11,086 nt of DNA from Candidatus Aminicenantota bacterium (GCA_030620655.1 JAUXEH010000076.1:1-11086); one strand, 5' to 3'; positions 1 to 7,180 are shown, counted from the stretch's first letter. Notes: generated from the letters alone by a model not told the origin. Made by a program: numbers and translations.

Positions 1-34
1 GACATTAGAAAAAAGGATTCATGAATTGGATGTG

Positions 35-60
35 TCGGCAGCTTTTATGAATAATTCAGG
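35..60. repeat. Probable right-end copy of the 63-260 element
   Basis: These 26 bases match 235-260, the right end of the neighbouring palindromic element, at 21 of 26 positions. Both begin TCGGCA and finish with a TGAATnAnTCAGG-type terminus. The block ends two bases before the left terminus of the 63-260 element and faces it, so 48-60 and 63-75 form a near-perfect 13-bp inverted repeat around CA. The simplest reading is the end of another copy whose body lies left of the window, or a truncated duplicate. Positions 1-34 show no further clear similarity and no gene. Confidence 0.5.
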
Positions 61-62
61 CA

Positions 63-260
63 CCTGAGTTATTCACGAGTGGAGATCGCGGCAGATGCGA
101 GGCGACGGCCCATGAAGGTGTGGTCGTCCACTCCGAGTGGGCCGCAACGATGCAGATGCTGTGAGATCCGCTCGCCCGGAGGGTAAGAATTGCTGAATTT
201 AGATGAACATACTCCTTACATATTTATGGGATTATCGGCAATTCTTATGAATGACTCAGG
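63..260. repeat. Palindromic MITE-like element or structured intergenic repeat
   Basis: This 198-bp non-coding block is bounded by 13-bp terminal inverted repeats: 63-75 (CCTGAGTTATTCA) and 248-260 (TGAATGACTCAGG), pairing at 12 of 13 positions. Inside are two further arms. Arm A pairs 76-83 with 167-174 and contains an inner 7-bp stem, 106-112 with 138-144 (CGGCCCA/TGGGCCG). Arm B pairs 184-196 with 235-247, including ten perfect pairs (TAAGAATTGC/GCAATTCTTA), and abuts the right terminus. The layout is a three-way junction. It begins immediately after the rapZ stop codon, reading leftward. No transposase or convincing ORF is present. It could be a non-autonomous mobile element, a structured RNA, or both. 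I see no clear target-site duplication. Confidence 0.55.
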
Positions 261-1136
261 TTATTTGAAGATGTCACGGTGATTGACCTGCACTTTGTAT
301 TTCATATCCTTGAGATGCTCGCCCAGGATCTCTGCCAGGACAACGGAGCGATGTTTGCCTCCGGTGCATCCCACGGCAACCGTGACATAGCTTTTGCCTT
401 CCTCGACGAAGTTGGGCATCAGGTAATCGACAAAGCGGAACATCTCCTGAACAAAACGCGTCGTCTCGGGAGCCTCAGTCACATAAGCGCGCACCTTCGC
501 ATTCTTCCCGGTCTTGTCCCGCAGCTCGTCCACATAGAAGGGATTTGGCAGAAACCGCGTGTCGAAGACAAGGTCGGAATCCATGGGGAGGCCGTATTTG
601 TATCCGAAGCTGACCACCATCACCTGCATCCTGACGGTAGACTGCTGGACGAACCTTCGGATCAGGATCTTTTTCAGATCATTGATGTTGGTGTCGGTGG
701 TGTTTATGACCTCGTCCGACAGGTTCTTTATCTCGGCCAGTCGTTTCCGCTCCAACGCCACACTTTCCCGGATAGAACCACGGTCCTTTATGGGATGCGG
801 CCGCCGGCTCTCGCTGAATCTTTTTATAAGAGTCTCATCGGATGCATCCAGGAAGATAACACGGGGACGGATTTCCTGCCGGATTCGGCGCAGCACCCTG
901 GGGAATTCGGTCAGGAATCCGGCTTCCCGGATGTCCATGGTCAAGGCCACTTTCTCGATCTCGACTTCACGCCTCTTCCAGAGGTCGACGAAATTGGGGA
1001 TCAGCTTGGTCGGCAGGTTGTCCAGACAGTAATATCCAAAATCCTCTAAAAAGCGGCTTACCGAGGTCTTACCCGAACCCGAGAGACCGGTGATGATCAA
1101 GAACCTGTCGTCCAGCAATCTCTTCAATTTGGCCAT
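261..1136 (-). CDS. rapZ: RapZ/YvcJ-family nucleotide-binding regulator
   Basis: RapZ-family P-loop protein of 291 residues from the ATG at 1136. In enterobacteria RapZ is an RNA-binding adaptor controlling glucosamine-6-phosphate synthase through small RNAs; the Bacillus homologue YvcJ hydrolyses nucleotides. The role in this organism is not shown. Visible motifs (ATG numbering) are Walker A GLSGSGKT at 17-24, a Walker-B-like IFLDA near 94-98, SESRRPHP near 108-115, GYKYG at 178-182, RFLPNPFY at 194-201 and the C-terminal hallmark GCTGGKHRSV at 256-265. Length matches the family (about 285-295). An in-frame GTG at 1157 would add seven residues and overlap hprK. I prefer the ATG because it follows the hprK stop after one base (TAAGATG), suggesting translational coupling, although neither start has a strong Shine-Dalgarno. 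Last gene of the leftward unit in the window. Confidence 0.93.
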   Translation of the reverse strand: MAKLKRLLDDRFLIITGLSGSGKTSVSRFLEDFGYYCLDNLPTKLIPNFVDLWKRREVEIEKVALTMDIREAGFLTEFPRVLRRIRQEIRPRVIFLDASDETLIKRFSESRRPHPIKDRGSIRESVALERKRLAEIKNLSDEVINTTDTNINDLKKILIRRFVQQSTVRMQVMVVSFGYKYGLPMDSDLVFDTRFLPNPFYVDELRDKTGKNAKVRAYVTEAPETTRFVQEMFRFVDYLMPNFVEEGKSYVTVAVGCTGGKHRSVVLAEILGEHLKDMKYKVQVNHRDIFK

Positions 1137-1137
1137 C

Positions 1138-2058
1138 TTAGCGAGACGATAGGGCACGGTCCAGGCGCCGGGCTATCTCATGCGGCGCATGATACCCTTT
1201 TTTCCTCAGGATGTGGACCTTGCAGGCCACCTCGATCAGGGTAGCGATGTTACGGCCCGGAGCCACCGGGATGGTGACCTGGGGCACTGCAACACCCAGG
1301 ATCTCGAACTTTTCGGGCGTCTCCAGCCCCAGCCGGTCGTACTCTTTGCCGGCCTCCCACCTTTCCAGGTAGATGACCAGATCGATCTCTGACCGTCGGC
1401 AGATCGATGAGGCTCCGAAGATCTGCTCTATGTTGATGATGCTCAGGCCTCGAATCTCCATGAAGTTCTGGCTCAAGGGCGGTGCGGAACCCATGAGCGT
1501 GCCCGCCTCGCTCTTCCTGATCTGAGTCACATCGTCCGATACGAACATGTTGCCGCGCGAGATCAACTCCAAGGCGCTCTCGCTTTTTCCCACACCGCTG
1601 TCCCCCAGGATCAGGACTCCCAGACCGACGATCTGTAACAGGCCGCCGGATACCACGATCCGGTTCGGGAAAAAATCGGAGAGGATCCGTCGGATCCCCT
1701 CAACGCATTGTCTTTTTGAGAGGGGAGAACGAAAAACGGCGACCCTGTACCGCCGAGCCAGGGCCTCCGCCTCATCCGGGACTTTCCGGCCTTCCACGAA
1801 GATCACGCAGGCGACGCCTTTCCTGAAACGTTCGGTGAGCCGGGCCCGCCTCTCTTCCAGAGATAGGCCGGCAAGCGCTTCCGTGTCTTCATGATCCCAG
1901 ACCTGAAGATTGGAAAAGACCCGCCCGGAGGCATCGGCCTTGATTTTTTTGGGGAACCCAACCTCTTGGAAGGGAGCCTCCAAACGGAGGACCTCCCGGG
2001 CTTTAGAGAAAAAATCCTTCACATTGGCAGGGGAAAAACCAGCCGTCCGGTTACTCAT
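1138..2058 (-). CDS. hprK: HPr kinase/phosphorylase
   Basis: Bifunctional HPr(Ser) kinase/phosphorylase of 306 residues, the usual length. The family phosphorylates and dephosphorylates a serine of HPr-like phosphocarriers. An N-terminal receiver-like domain (about 1-130) precedes the kinase core. Walker A GDSGVGKS is at 152-159, the acidic pair DD at 175-176, the family signature EIRGLSIINI at 201-210 and IPVAPGRN at 263-270. The histidine usually found in the (S/M/V)HG motif about 15 residues before Walker A is replaced by Ser137 (VVSGG), and the usual RGH after the P-loop reads RGN here. The ATG overlaps the end of ptsN by 8 nt (ATGAGTAA), so the two are probably translationally coupled. 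Its substrate, HPr or NPr, is not encoded in the window. Confidence 0.94.
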   Translation of the reverse strand: MSNRTAGFSPANVKDFFSKAREVLRLEAPFQEVGFPKKIKADASGRVFSNLQVWDHEDTEALAGLSLEERRARLTERFRKGVACVIFVEGRKVPDEAEALARRYRVAVFRSPLSKRQCVEGIRRILSDFFPNRIVVSGGLLQIVGLGVLILGDSGVGKSESALELISRGNMFVSDDVTQIRKSEAGTLMGSAPPLSQNFMEIRGLSIINIEQIFGASSICRRSEIDLVIYLERWEAGKEYDRLGLETPEKFEILGVAVPQVTIPVAPGRNIATLIEVACKVHILRKKGYHAPHEIARRLDRALSSR

Positions 2059-2521
2059 TTATCCTGTTCTCTTCCTCCCGAATGATATCCACGAGGGAAG
2101 CGGCGTCACGGCTTCCCAGCATCCGTTCGACCAGAGCATCGGCCTTGCGCACAAGATGAGCGACTGCGGCCAGGATCTGGAGATTGAGGCTGGGATTTTC
2201 CGGTGAAGAGACAACAACAAAAAAAATGTGGGATGGGCTTCCGTCCGGGGCGTGAAAATCCACACCTCTTCGTGATATGGCAAGCATGATAAGCGGGTCC
2301 TTGACGGATTTGATCTTGCAGTGAGGGATGGCCACACCGTCTCCGATGGCCGTACTGCCCAACTCTTCCCTCTGGAGCAGCTTCTCGTACAGCTCTTTTT
2401 CTTTCCCGATCCGGTTACTTTTCTTGAGAAAGCCCACCATCTCCCGAAGAACCTCATCCCGTTCCCGGCTTTCCAGGTCAGGAAGGACCATGTCCTGCAC
2501 CAGTAGATTGGCAACCTTCAC
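2051..2521 (-). CDS. ptsN: PTS EIIA-Ntr (nitrogen-regulatory IIA protein)
   Basis: A 156-residue EIIA domain of the fructose/mannitol/nitrogen type, with no IIB or IIC partner fused. The phospho-accepting histidine is His67 in the motif AIPHCKI, preceded by GSTAIGDGVA, the standard EIIA-Ntr arrangement. In the PTS-Ntr it receives phosphate from NPr and acts by protein contacts on potassium transport, envelope stress and nitrogen/carbon balance rather than by sugar transport. The start is GTG at 2521, with a purine-rich GAGAGAGA stretch upstream. It lies 21 nt after hpf, overlaps hprK by 8 nt and shares the locus with rpoN, the arrangement from which the family got its Ntr name. Confidence 0.94.
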   Translation of the reverse strand: MKVANLLVQDMVLPDLESRERDEVLREMVGFLKKSNRIGKEKELYEKLLQREELGSTAIGDGVAIPHCKIKSVKDPLIMLAISRRGVDFHAPDGSPSHIFFVVVSSPENPSLNLQILAAVAHLVRKADALVERMLGSRDAASLVDIIREEENRINE

Positions 2522-2542
2522 TCTGCTATCTCTCTCTCAGGT

Positions 2543-3067
2543 CTACTCGGGCTCGATCAGACCGAAATGTCCGTCTTTTCTCCGGAACAGCACCGCCCAC
2601 TTTTCCGTATCGAATTTCCTGAAAACCAAGACTTCATCGCGACTTGATTCGAACAGGAGGACGGCCTCATCCACGGGCATGGGTTTCATGTAATATTTGC
2701 GGCTGCGGAAGACACGCCTCTCCGATTCCAGCGGAGCCTCGGACACAGCGGCCGTAGCGGATTCCTTGGCCTTCCGCCGCTTGCGTTCCCTCAGCTTCTC
2801 TTTCTCTTTTTTTGCCCGCCTCTCTATGTTATCGAAGGCATCGCCCAGCGAGCCGGACATGTCCCTGGTCTCGCTCACGGAATTCAGGGTGGCACCTTTT
2901 GTCTTGACGTTGATCTCAACCTTGCTCCGGTATTTCTCTACCGAGAGGATCAAGTGCGCCTCCAGAGGATAGCCGAGGAGTTTCTCTAGGGAAGCCATCC
3001 TTCGTTCACAGTACTTTTCTATATCCGGTGTGAGTTCGGCTTGACGCGCGGTGTAAGTGATGGTCAT
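2543..3067 (-). CDS. hpf: Long-form ribosome hibernation promoting factor
   Basis: Ribosome-associated inhibitor of the HPF/RaiA family, 174 residues. An N-terminal beta-alpha-beta domain (about 1-98, starting MTITYTARQAEL) ends in a very basic helix, roughly 84-102. After an Ala/Ser/Glu-rich linker, about 102-118, comes the C-terminal dimerisation domain (about 119-174) with RKYYMKPMPVDEAV and a FRRKDGHFGLIEP ending. The second domain marks the long form, which in other bacteria dimerises 70S ribosomes into inactive 100S particles in stationary phase or starvation. The ATG overlaps the rpoN stop by one base (TAATG), with a strong GGAGGG six bases upstream inside the rpoN 3' end. It has its usual place beside rpoN. 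Confidence 0.94.
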   Translation of the reverse strand: MTITYTARQAELTPDIEKYCERRMASLEKLLGYPLEAHLILSVEKYRSKVEINVKTKGATLNSVSETRDMSGSLGDAFDNIERRAKKEKEKLRERKRRKAKESATAAVSEAPLESERRVFRSRKYYMKPMPVDEAVLLFESSRDEVLVFRKFDTEKWAVLFRRKDGHFGLIEPE

Positions 3068-4512
3068 TACGTTCCCTCCATCCAGTATTTTCGTTTACGA
3101 ATGTGCGAGGGGGGAATGGACAGCTGCTTCCGGTATTTGGCAACTGTCCGACGGGCGATCCTGAAATTCTCCCTCGCCAGGTTGGTCTCGATCTCGATGT
3201 CGCTGAGGGGCTGGTTCTTGTCCTCGTTCTCCACCATCTTGCGGATACACTCCTTCACTCGCAAGGAGGAGACTTCCTCGCCGAAATCTCCAGAAAGGGA
3301 TTTGTGGAAAAAATACTTAAGCGAGAAGATCCCCCGGGGTGTCAGCATGTGCTTATTGGCGACCACTCTTCCTACTGTGGACTCATGGACACCGATTTCC
3401 TGAGCCAGTTCCACCAATGTCAGAGGTTTGATGTAATCCAGCCCCAACTCGAGAAAGTCTGCCTGTTTATCGACGATGAAGCGAGCGACTTTGTATATGG
3501 TGTTCTTGCGCTGGTCCAGGCTGCGCAGGAACCAAAAAGCCTTTTTCATGTTGTCTTTTAAATAACGGCGGGCTTCGCTGTCCTCACGGGACGCCTGCGC
3601 CAGCATCCTCTTGTAGTAGCTGTTGATGCGAAGCCGCGGCATCCCCTCATCATTGAGGGTAATCTTGAGTTCCCCGTCTTCTTTGGTCACGATGATGTCC
3701 GGGACCACATAGCTCGTTTTTTCCTGACTATACTTCCGGCCCGGAGTCGGGTCCAGTCTCTTTATGACATCAATATGCGCCTTTACGGTTTCTCGAGACA
3801 GGCCCAGCTCCTTGGCGAGCACGGAGAAATCGGACTTCTCCAGGAGGAAGAGATAATCCTGCACGATTTTTTTCGTGACCTCGTCCTTTATGCCGAAATA
3901 CTCCATCTGGACCAGAAGCGATTCCTGCAGCGAAAGGCTTCCGGCGCCCACGGGGTCGAACCGCTTGATCTTCTCGCGAATGGCCTCCACCTGCTCGCAG
4001 TCCGCCCCAATACCGGTACAGACCTCCTCGAGGGATATGGTCAGGTACCCGTCTTCATTGATGTTGCCTATGATGTACTGGGAGATCTCTTTTTCTTTGG
4101 GATCGAAGAATGTGAGGTTGGCCTGCCAGTCCAGATGATCCCAGAGCGAGAGCGAGCGGGAGATGATATTCTCCAGCATCGGAGCTTCTTTTTTTTCAAA
4201 GGACAAGGAGCGGAAGCCGTTATCGAAGTATTCCTGGAAATACGTCTCGAACTCTTTGTCGTCGACCAGGCTGTCCGCATCGAAGGCTTCTGTTTCTGCG
4301 GCCTCGGTCTTGCTTTCCTTCTCCGTTTCCTCCGACTTCTCAGGAGCCGTTTCTTCCTGGACTTCAAGCAGGGGATTTTGCGACAGCTCGGTGTCGATTA
4401 TCTCGATCAGCTCCAGATTGGTCAGGGGGAGGAGTTTGATGGCCTGCTGCAGAGCGGGTGCCAGGATGAGTCTTTGAACCTGTCTCTGATGAAGCTGTTG
4501 TTTGAGCTCCAT
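3067..4512 (-). CDS. rpoN: RNA polymerase sigma-54 factor
   Basis: Sigma-54 of 481 residues, normal for the family. It directs core RNA polymerase to -24/-12 promoters and needs AAA+ enhancer-binding activators to open them. Region I is the Gln/Leu-rich N-terminus (about 1-50, ending LSQNPLLE). Region II is the acidic Glu/Asp/Lys stretch, about 51-92. The core-binding domain spans roughly 110-300, the helix-turn-helix about 365-386 (LTLVELAQEIGVHESTVGR), and the RpoN box ARRTVAKYRK is at 453-462. A small oddity is DPVGAG followed by SLSLQESLL near 186-200, where many homologues have a GVGARDLxECLL-type motif, so the usual Arg-Asp is absent. The ATG lies two bases after the lptB stop, suggesting coupling, and the stop overlaps hpf. 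Confidence 0.96.
   Translation of the reverse strand: MELKQQLHQRQVQRLILAPALQQAIKLLPLTNLELIEIIDTELSQNPLLEVQEETAPEKSEETEKESKTEAAETEAFDADSLVDDKEFETYFQEYFDNGFRSLSFEKKEAPMLENIISRSLSLWDHLDWQANLTFFDPKEKEISQYIIGNINEDGYLTISLEEVCTGIGADCEQVEAIREKIKRFDPVGAGSLSLQESLLVQMEYFGIKDEVTKKIVQDYLFLLEKSDFSVLAKELGLSRETVKAHIDVIKRLDPTPGRKYSQEKTSYVVPDIIVTKEDGELKITLNDEGMPRLRINSYYKRMLAQASREDSEARRYLKDNMKKAFWFLRSLDQRKNTIYKVARFIVDKQADFLELGLDYIKPLTLVELAQEIGVHESTVGRVVANKHMLTPRGIFSLKYFFHKSLSGDFGEEVSSLRVKECIRKMVENEDKNQPLSDIEIETNLARENFRIARRTVAKYRKQLSIPPSHIRKRKYWMEGT
3074..3079 (-). promoter_or_regulatory. Shine-Dalgarno site of hpf inside rpoN
   Basis: The minus strand reads GGAGGG, six bases before the hpf ATG and within the last codons of rpoN. 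It is the best ribosome binding site in the leftward unit. It supports the chosen hpf start and suggests hpf can be translated at a high level from the shared message, even with its start overlapping the rpoN stop. Confidence 0.7.
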
Positions 4513-4514
4513 GA

Positions 4515-5243
4515 TCAGTCCAGATAAAAACCTTCCCCCAGATAGCTCTGCTGGACTTCGAATGAAGCCACCAATTCCTCCGGGGAGCCTTCTTTTAGGA
4601 TCCTTCCCTTGTCAATGATGTAGGCCCGGTCGGTGATCTTAAGTGTCTCGCGAACACTGTGATCGGTGATCAGCAGGCCCAGGCCCCGAGCGCGCAAAGA
4701 GAGGATGAGCTCCTGGAGATCCGCGATCGCCAGGGGATCGATCCCGGTGAACGGCTCATCCAGGAGTATGTATTCCGGCTCCGCGACCAGGGCTCGGGCG
4801 ATCTCCAGCCTCCGCCGCTCTCCCCCCGAAAGGGTATAAGCCTTGGCATCCGCCAGCCTGAGCAATCCGAGCTCCTTGAGGATGCTGTCGGGGTCTCCGG
4901 TACGAATGGTGGTATAATCGCGGCTCATTTCCCTGATGGACAGAAGGTTGTCGCGCACACTCAACCTGCGGAACGCAGAGGGCTCCTGCGGGAGGAGGCA
5001 GAGCCCGCGGCGCGCGCGAGCATACATGGGAAGATGAGTGATCTCCTCTTCGTCCAGATAAACATGGCCCCTGTCCGAAGGTACCAGCCCGAGGATCATG
5101 GAAAACGTCGTGGTCTTGCCGGCACCGTTCGGCCCCAGGAGACCAATGATCTCTCCCTTACGGACTTTGACGGACACGTCATCGACGACCTTTTTTCTGT
5201 GATAGCTTTTTTCCAGACCCAACGCTTCCAGCTGATACTTCAT
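4515..5243 (-). CDS. lptB: LPS export ABC transporter ATP-binding protein LptB
   Basis: Cytoplasmic ATPase that works as a dimer with the membrane proteins LptF and LptG to extract lipopolysaccharide from the inner membrane. The protein has 242 residues from the ATG at 5243. An adjacent GTG at 5246 would add one residue. Motifs (ATG numbering) are Walker A GPNGAGKT at 37-44, the Q-loop in LPQEPSAFRRLSV with Gln86, the signature LSGGE at 138-142, Walker B ILLDEP with catalytic Glu163 and the switch His195 in ITDHSVRE. The C-terminal YLGEGF is typical of LptB and separates it from general ABC ATPases. It lies 9 nt after the lptC/lptA fusion, its functional partner, and 2 nt before rpoN, the classic lptB-rpoN pairing. 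lptF, lptG and lptD are not in the window. Confidence 0.95.
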   Translation of the reverse strand: MKYQLEALGLEKSYHRKKVVDDVSVKVRKGEIIGLLGPNGAGKTTTFSMILGLVPSDRGHVYLDEEEITHLPMYARARRGLCLLPQEPSAFRRLSVRDNLLSIREMSRDYTTIRTGDPDSILKELGLLRLADAKAYTLSGGERRRLEIARALVAEPEYILLDEPFTGIDPLAIADLQELILSLRARGLGLLITDHSVRETLKITDRAYIIDKGRILKEGSPEELVASFEVQQSYLGEGFYLD

Positions 5244-5252
5244 CACTCACGA

Positions 5253-7133
5253 CTATTTTTTTATGATGGTCTCGGACCTTTCCCTGCCTCTATTTTCGAC
5301 GACGATTCTATCATCGGCAAGGTAAAAAGTCAATTTGTCTCCCCGGACCCGGCCCTTCTGCTGGTGAGTCAGGATCGGATTTCCCTTCAGTATGATGGTC
5401 TCTTTTTCCAGATCAAAAACGGCTTCCTGGCCCCGCGCTTCATAAAGTTCGCGAGTTATCCTGACCTCTCCCTGTGCGAGCAGGCTCTGTATTTTATTGT
5501 CCTTTTCACTGAGATGGATATTGAGGCGGTCCGCCTTAAGCCTCGCGGTCTCCACCTTGACCGTGACCTCGCCGGTGTAGTTCAATTGCCTGTCATCAGG
5601 CCGGTAGTCCAGGGTTTCCGCGGTGATCTCGAGTTCGTACTCCTCCTCGTCCTTGGGGTTGACCGTAATGTGCGTCTCCACCCCCTTGCTGCATGTCAGG
5701 CGTCCCAATTCCCGGAGGATGGTCATTTCTTGAGTCATCAACGTCTCTTTACCCTGCCAGACCTTCACATCACCCGTAAATAGAAAACGTCTGTTCTCAC
5801 CGGAATATCTCATGTCATCCGCCTTGATGAAGACGGAACCGCCTCCCCCGAAAAAACCGATCGCAGGCTTTTCGGCCTGCGGCGAAGTCAAAATGACATT
5901 GATACCTCCGGCCGCGGTCAGGTTCCGGCTGTCGAGCCTGATGTCCAGGGAATCGGCCTCGATCTCGTAATCCCCAGCCTTGATCCTTGCCCTCGATTCA
6001 TCGCCGCTTTCCACGCGCAGGACCTGGTTCCGGCCCTTGAGGGACAGTGTCCCCCCCCTCACCGTGCGGCTCTCCCCTCCTCTCTGCTCCGCCATGGTGA
6101 CCCGCCCTTTGGCCTGCAGTTCCTTCAATCCTCCCTTGCGGTTGAAATCTATATCCAGGCGTTCGGCCTCGATCTCGATGAACTCTCCTCCCGGCTCCTC
6201 CTGCCGCATATAACATTTCCCCTCGGCTTCCAGGGATCGGATTGTCTGGGAGCTGTGCCAGGCCCGGACAACAATCTTTTGGGCCCGGAGTTCCCTGCGC
6301 TCAAACCGATCCGCCCGCTGTTGAGTGTCTTCAGGGTCGGCCTCACCCTGCTCAACCATAACAATATGGGCATCTCCCTGCATGAAGATCGACTTGAGGT
6401 TTTCCTTATCTGCAAACAGCTCGAACCGGATAAGCGACGCACGCGCGAAACTGCCCTCGGAATCTATGCGCGCATCTCCCCGGATGGTCCCTGCCGCCCT
6501 TGTGTGCAGGTAATCCAGTTCGTCTCCCTGAATCTGCACAATACGGGAAGGATCCGAGGCAGTCGTCACGCGGAGATCGACCTCCTCCCGCAATATCAAA
6601 CGCTGGGGAACTGCCCGATACACAGCTTTCTTTGCCGAGCCTGAGATCCGGTCTGAAAAAAATCGTACCGGGAAATCTGTGCGCAGGGTCTCCTGCTCGG
6701 TCTGGTATTCGAGAGATTCAGATTCCACCCGGAGGTCCCCGGCCTTCATTGAGGCCGCCCCCAGCATCCGGAAGAAAGCGTTCTCACGATCATGCACGAT
6801 CTCCCGCGCCTCGAGGACAATATCCTCTCCATCGGCCCGGCCGGGGAATGTGAGCTGGACATCGCCCTCCAAGTGATACAGGCCGTCCTGGCCGATGTAG
6901 TGTCTGGCCGCCCGGACTTCTAGGTGAAGTTTTCCCTTCCTCAGTTGAAAATGCTGGATCTTTTCCGTTGTCTCCACCTTCTGCTCTGCGATCTTGCTCT
7001 CCACCACAGGGACTTTCGGCTTGAGACGGGAGCGGCTGACAAAGTTCTGGACGATCAGGTAGATGGCCCCCAGCATGAAAAGGGCAATGAACACCTTGAA
7101 TATCAGGGCCGGGCGGATCCTTGGCTTTTTCAT
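5253..7133 (-). CDS. Fused LptC-LptA type periplasmic LPS bridge protein
   Basis: An inner-membrane-anchored periplasmic protein of 626 residues from the ATG at 7133. That start has AGGA seven bases upstream (AGGAACAGCTATG); an upstream in-frame ATG at 7163 would add ten residues. The N-terminus has a basic start (MKKPRIRP) and one membrane segment at about 9-32. An LptC-like domain follows (about 60-200, starting FQLRKGKLHLEVRAARH). The rest is a series of OstA/LptA-like beta segments. The last about 110 residues are typically LptA-like: ADRLNIHLSEKDNKIQSLLAQGEVRIT, then ILKGNPILTHQQKGRVRGDKLTFYL. E. coli makes LptC and LptA as separate proteins of about 190 and 185 residues. Here one chain is long enough for both plus additional repeat segments. 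It directly precedes lptB. The sequence could alternatively be called an enlarged LptC; no separate lptA is seen nearby. Confidence 0.85.
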   Translation of the reverse strand: MKKPRIRPALIFKVFIALFMLGAIYLIVQNFVSRSRLKPKVPVVESKIAEQKVETTEKIQHFQLRKGKLHLEVRAARHYIGQDGLYHLEGDVQLTFPGRADGEDIVLEAREIVHDRENAFFRMLGAASMKAGDLRVESESLEYQTEQETLRTDFPVRFFSDRISGSAKKAVYRAVPQRLILREEVDLRVTTASDPSRIVQIQGDELDYLHTRAAGTIRGDARIDSEGSFARASLIRFELFADKENLKSIFMQGDAHIVMVEQGEADPEDTQQRADRFERRELRAQKIVVRAWHSSQTIRSLEAEGKCYMRQEEPGGEFIEIEAERLDIDFNRKGGLKELQAKGRVTMAEQRGGESRTVRGGTLSLKGRNQVLRVESGDESRARIKAGDYEIEADSLDIRLDSRNLTAAGGINVILTSPQAEKPAIGFFGGGGSVFIKADDMRYSGENRRFLFTGDVKVWQGKETLMTQEMTILRELGRLTCSKGVETHITVNPKDEEEYELEITAETLDYRPDDRQLNYTGEVTVKVETARLKADRLNIHLSEKDNKIQSLLAQGEVRITRELYEARGQEAVFDLEKETIILKGNPILTHQQKGRVRGDKLTFYLADDRIVVENRGRERSETIIKK

Positions 7134-7180
7134 AGCTGTTCCTATTATACCCTGTATGCTCATTGAATTGCATGGAGATG

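Noticed and set aside
63..164. Open + strand frame through the first element
   Set aside because: It has no start codon with a ribosome site, and its sequence is better explained by base pairing of the stems. A protein seems unlikely.
184..260. Intrinsic terminator after rapZ
   Set aside because: Arm B on the minus strand has a loop of about 38 bases, an AT-rich stem and no following U-run, so it does not fit a Rho-independent terminator.
279..1049. 256-codon + strand ORF opposite rapZ
   Set aside because: It is antisense to a clear RapZ with all family motifs. Long antisense frames are expected from the codon bias of this GC-rich DNA, and no family is recognisable.
4659..5783. 374-codon + strand ORF opposite lptB and the lptC/lptA 3' end
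   Set aside because: It crosses two well-supported minus-strand genes, shows no motif and lacks a ribosome site, so it is a codon-bias shadow.
7144..7149. Perfect TATAAT on the minus strand just before the lptC/lptA start
   Set aside because: No acceptable -35 lies 16-18 bases upstream, and the implied transcript start would fall about four bases from the ATG and leave the good AGGA ribosome site untranscribed.
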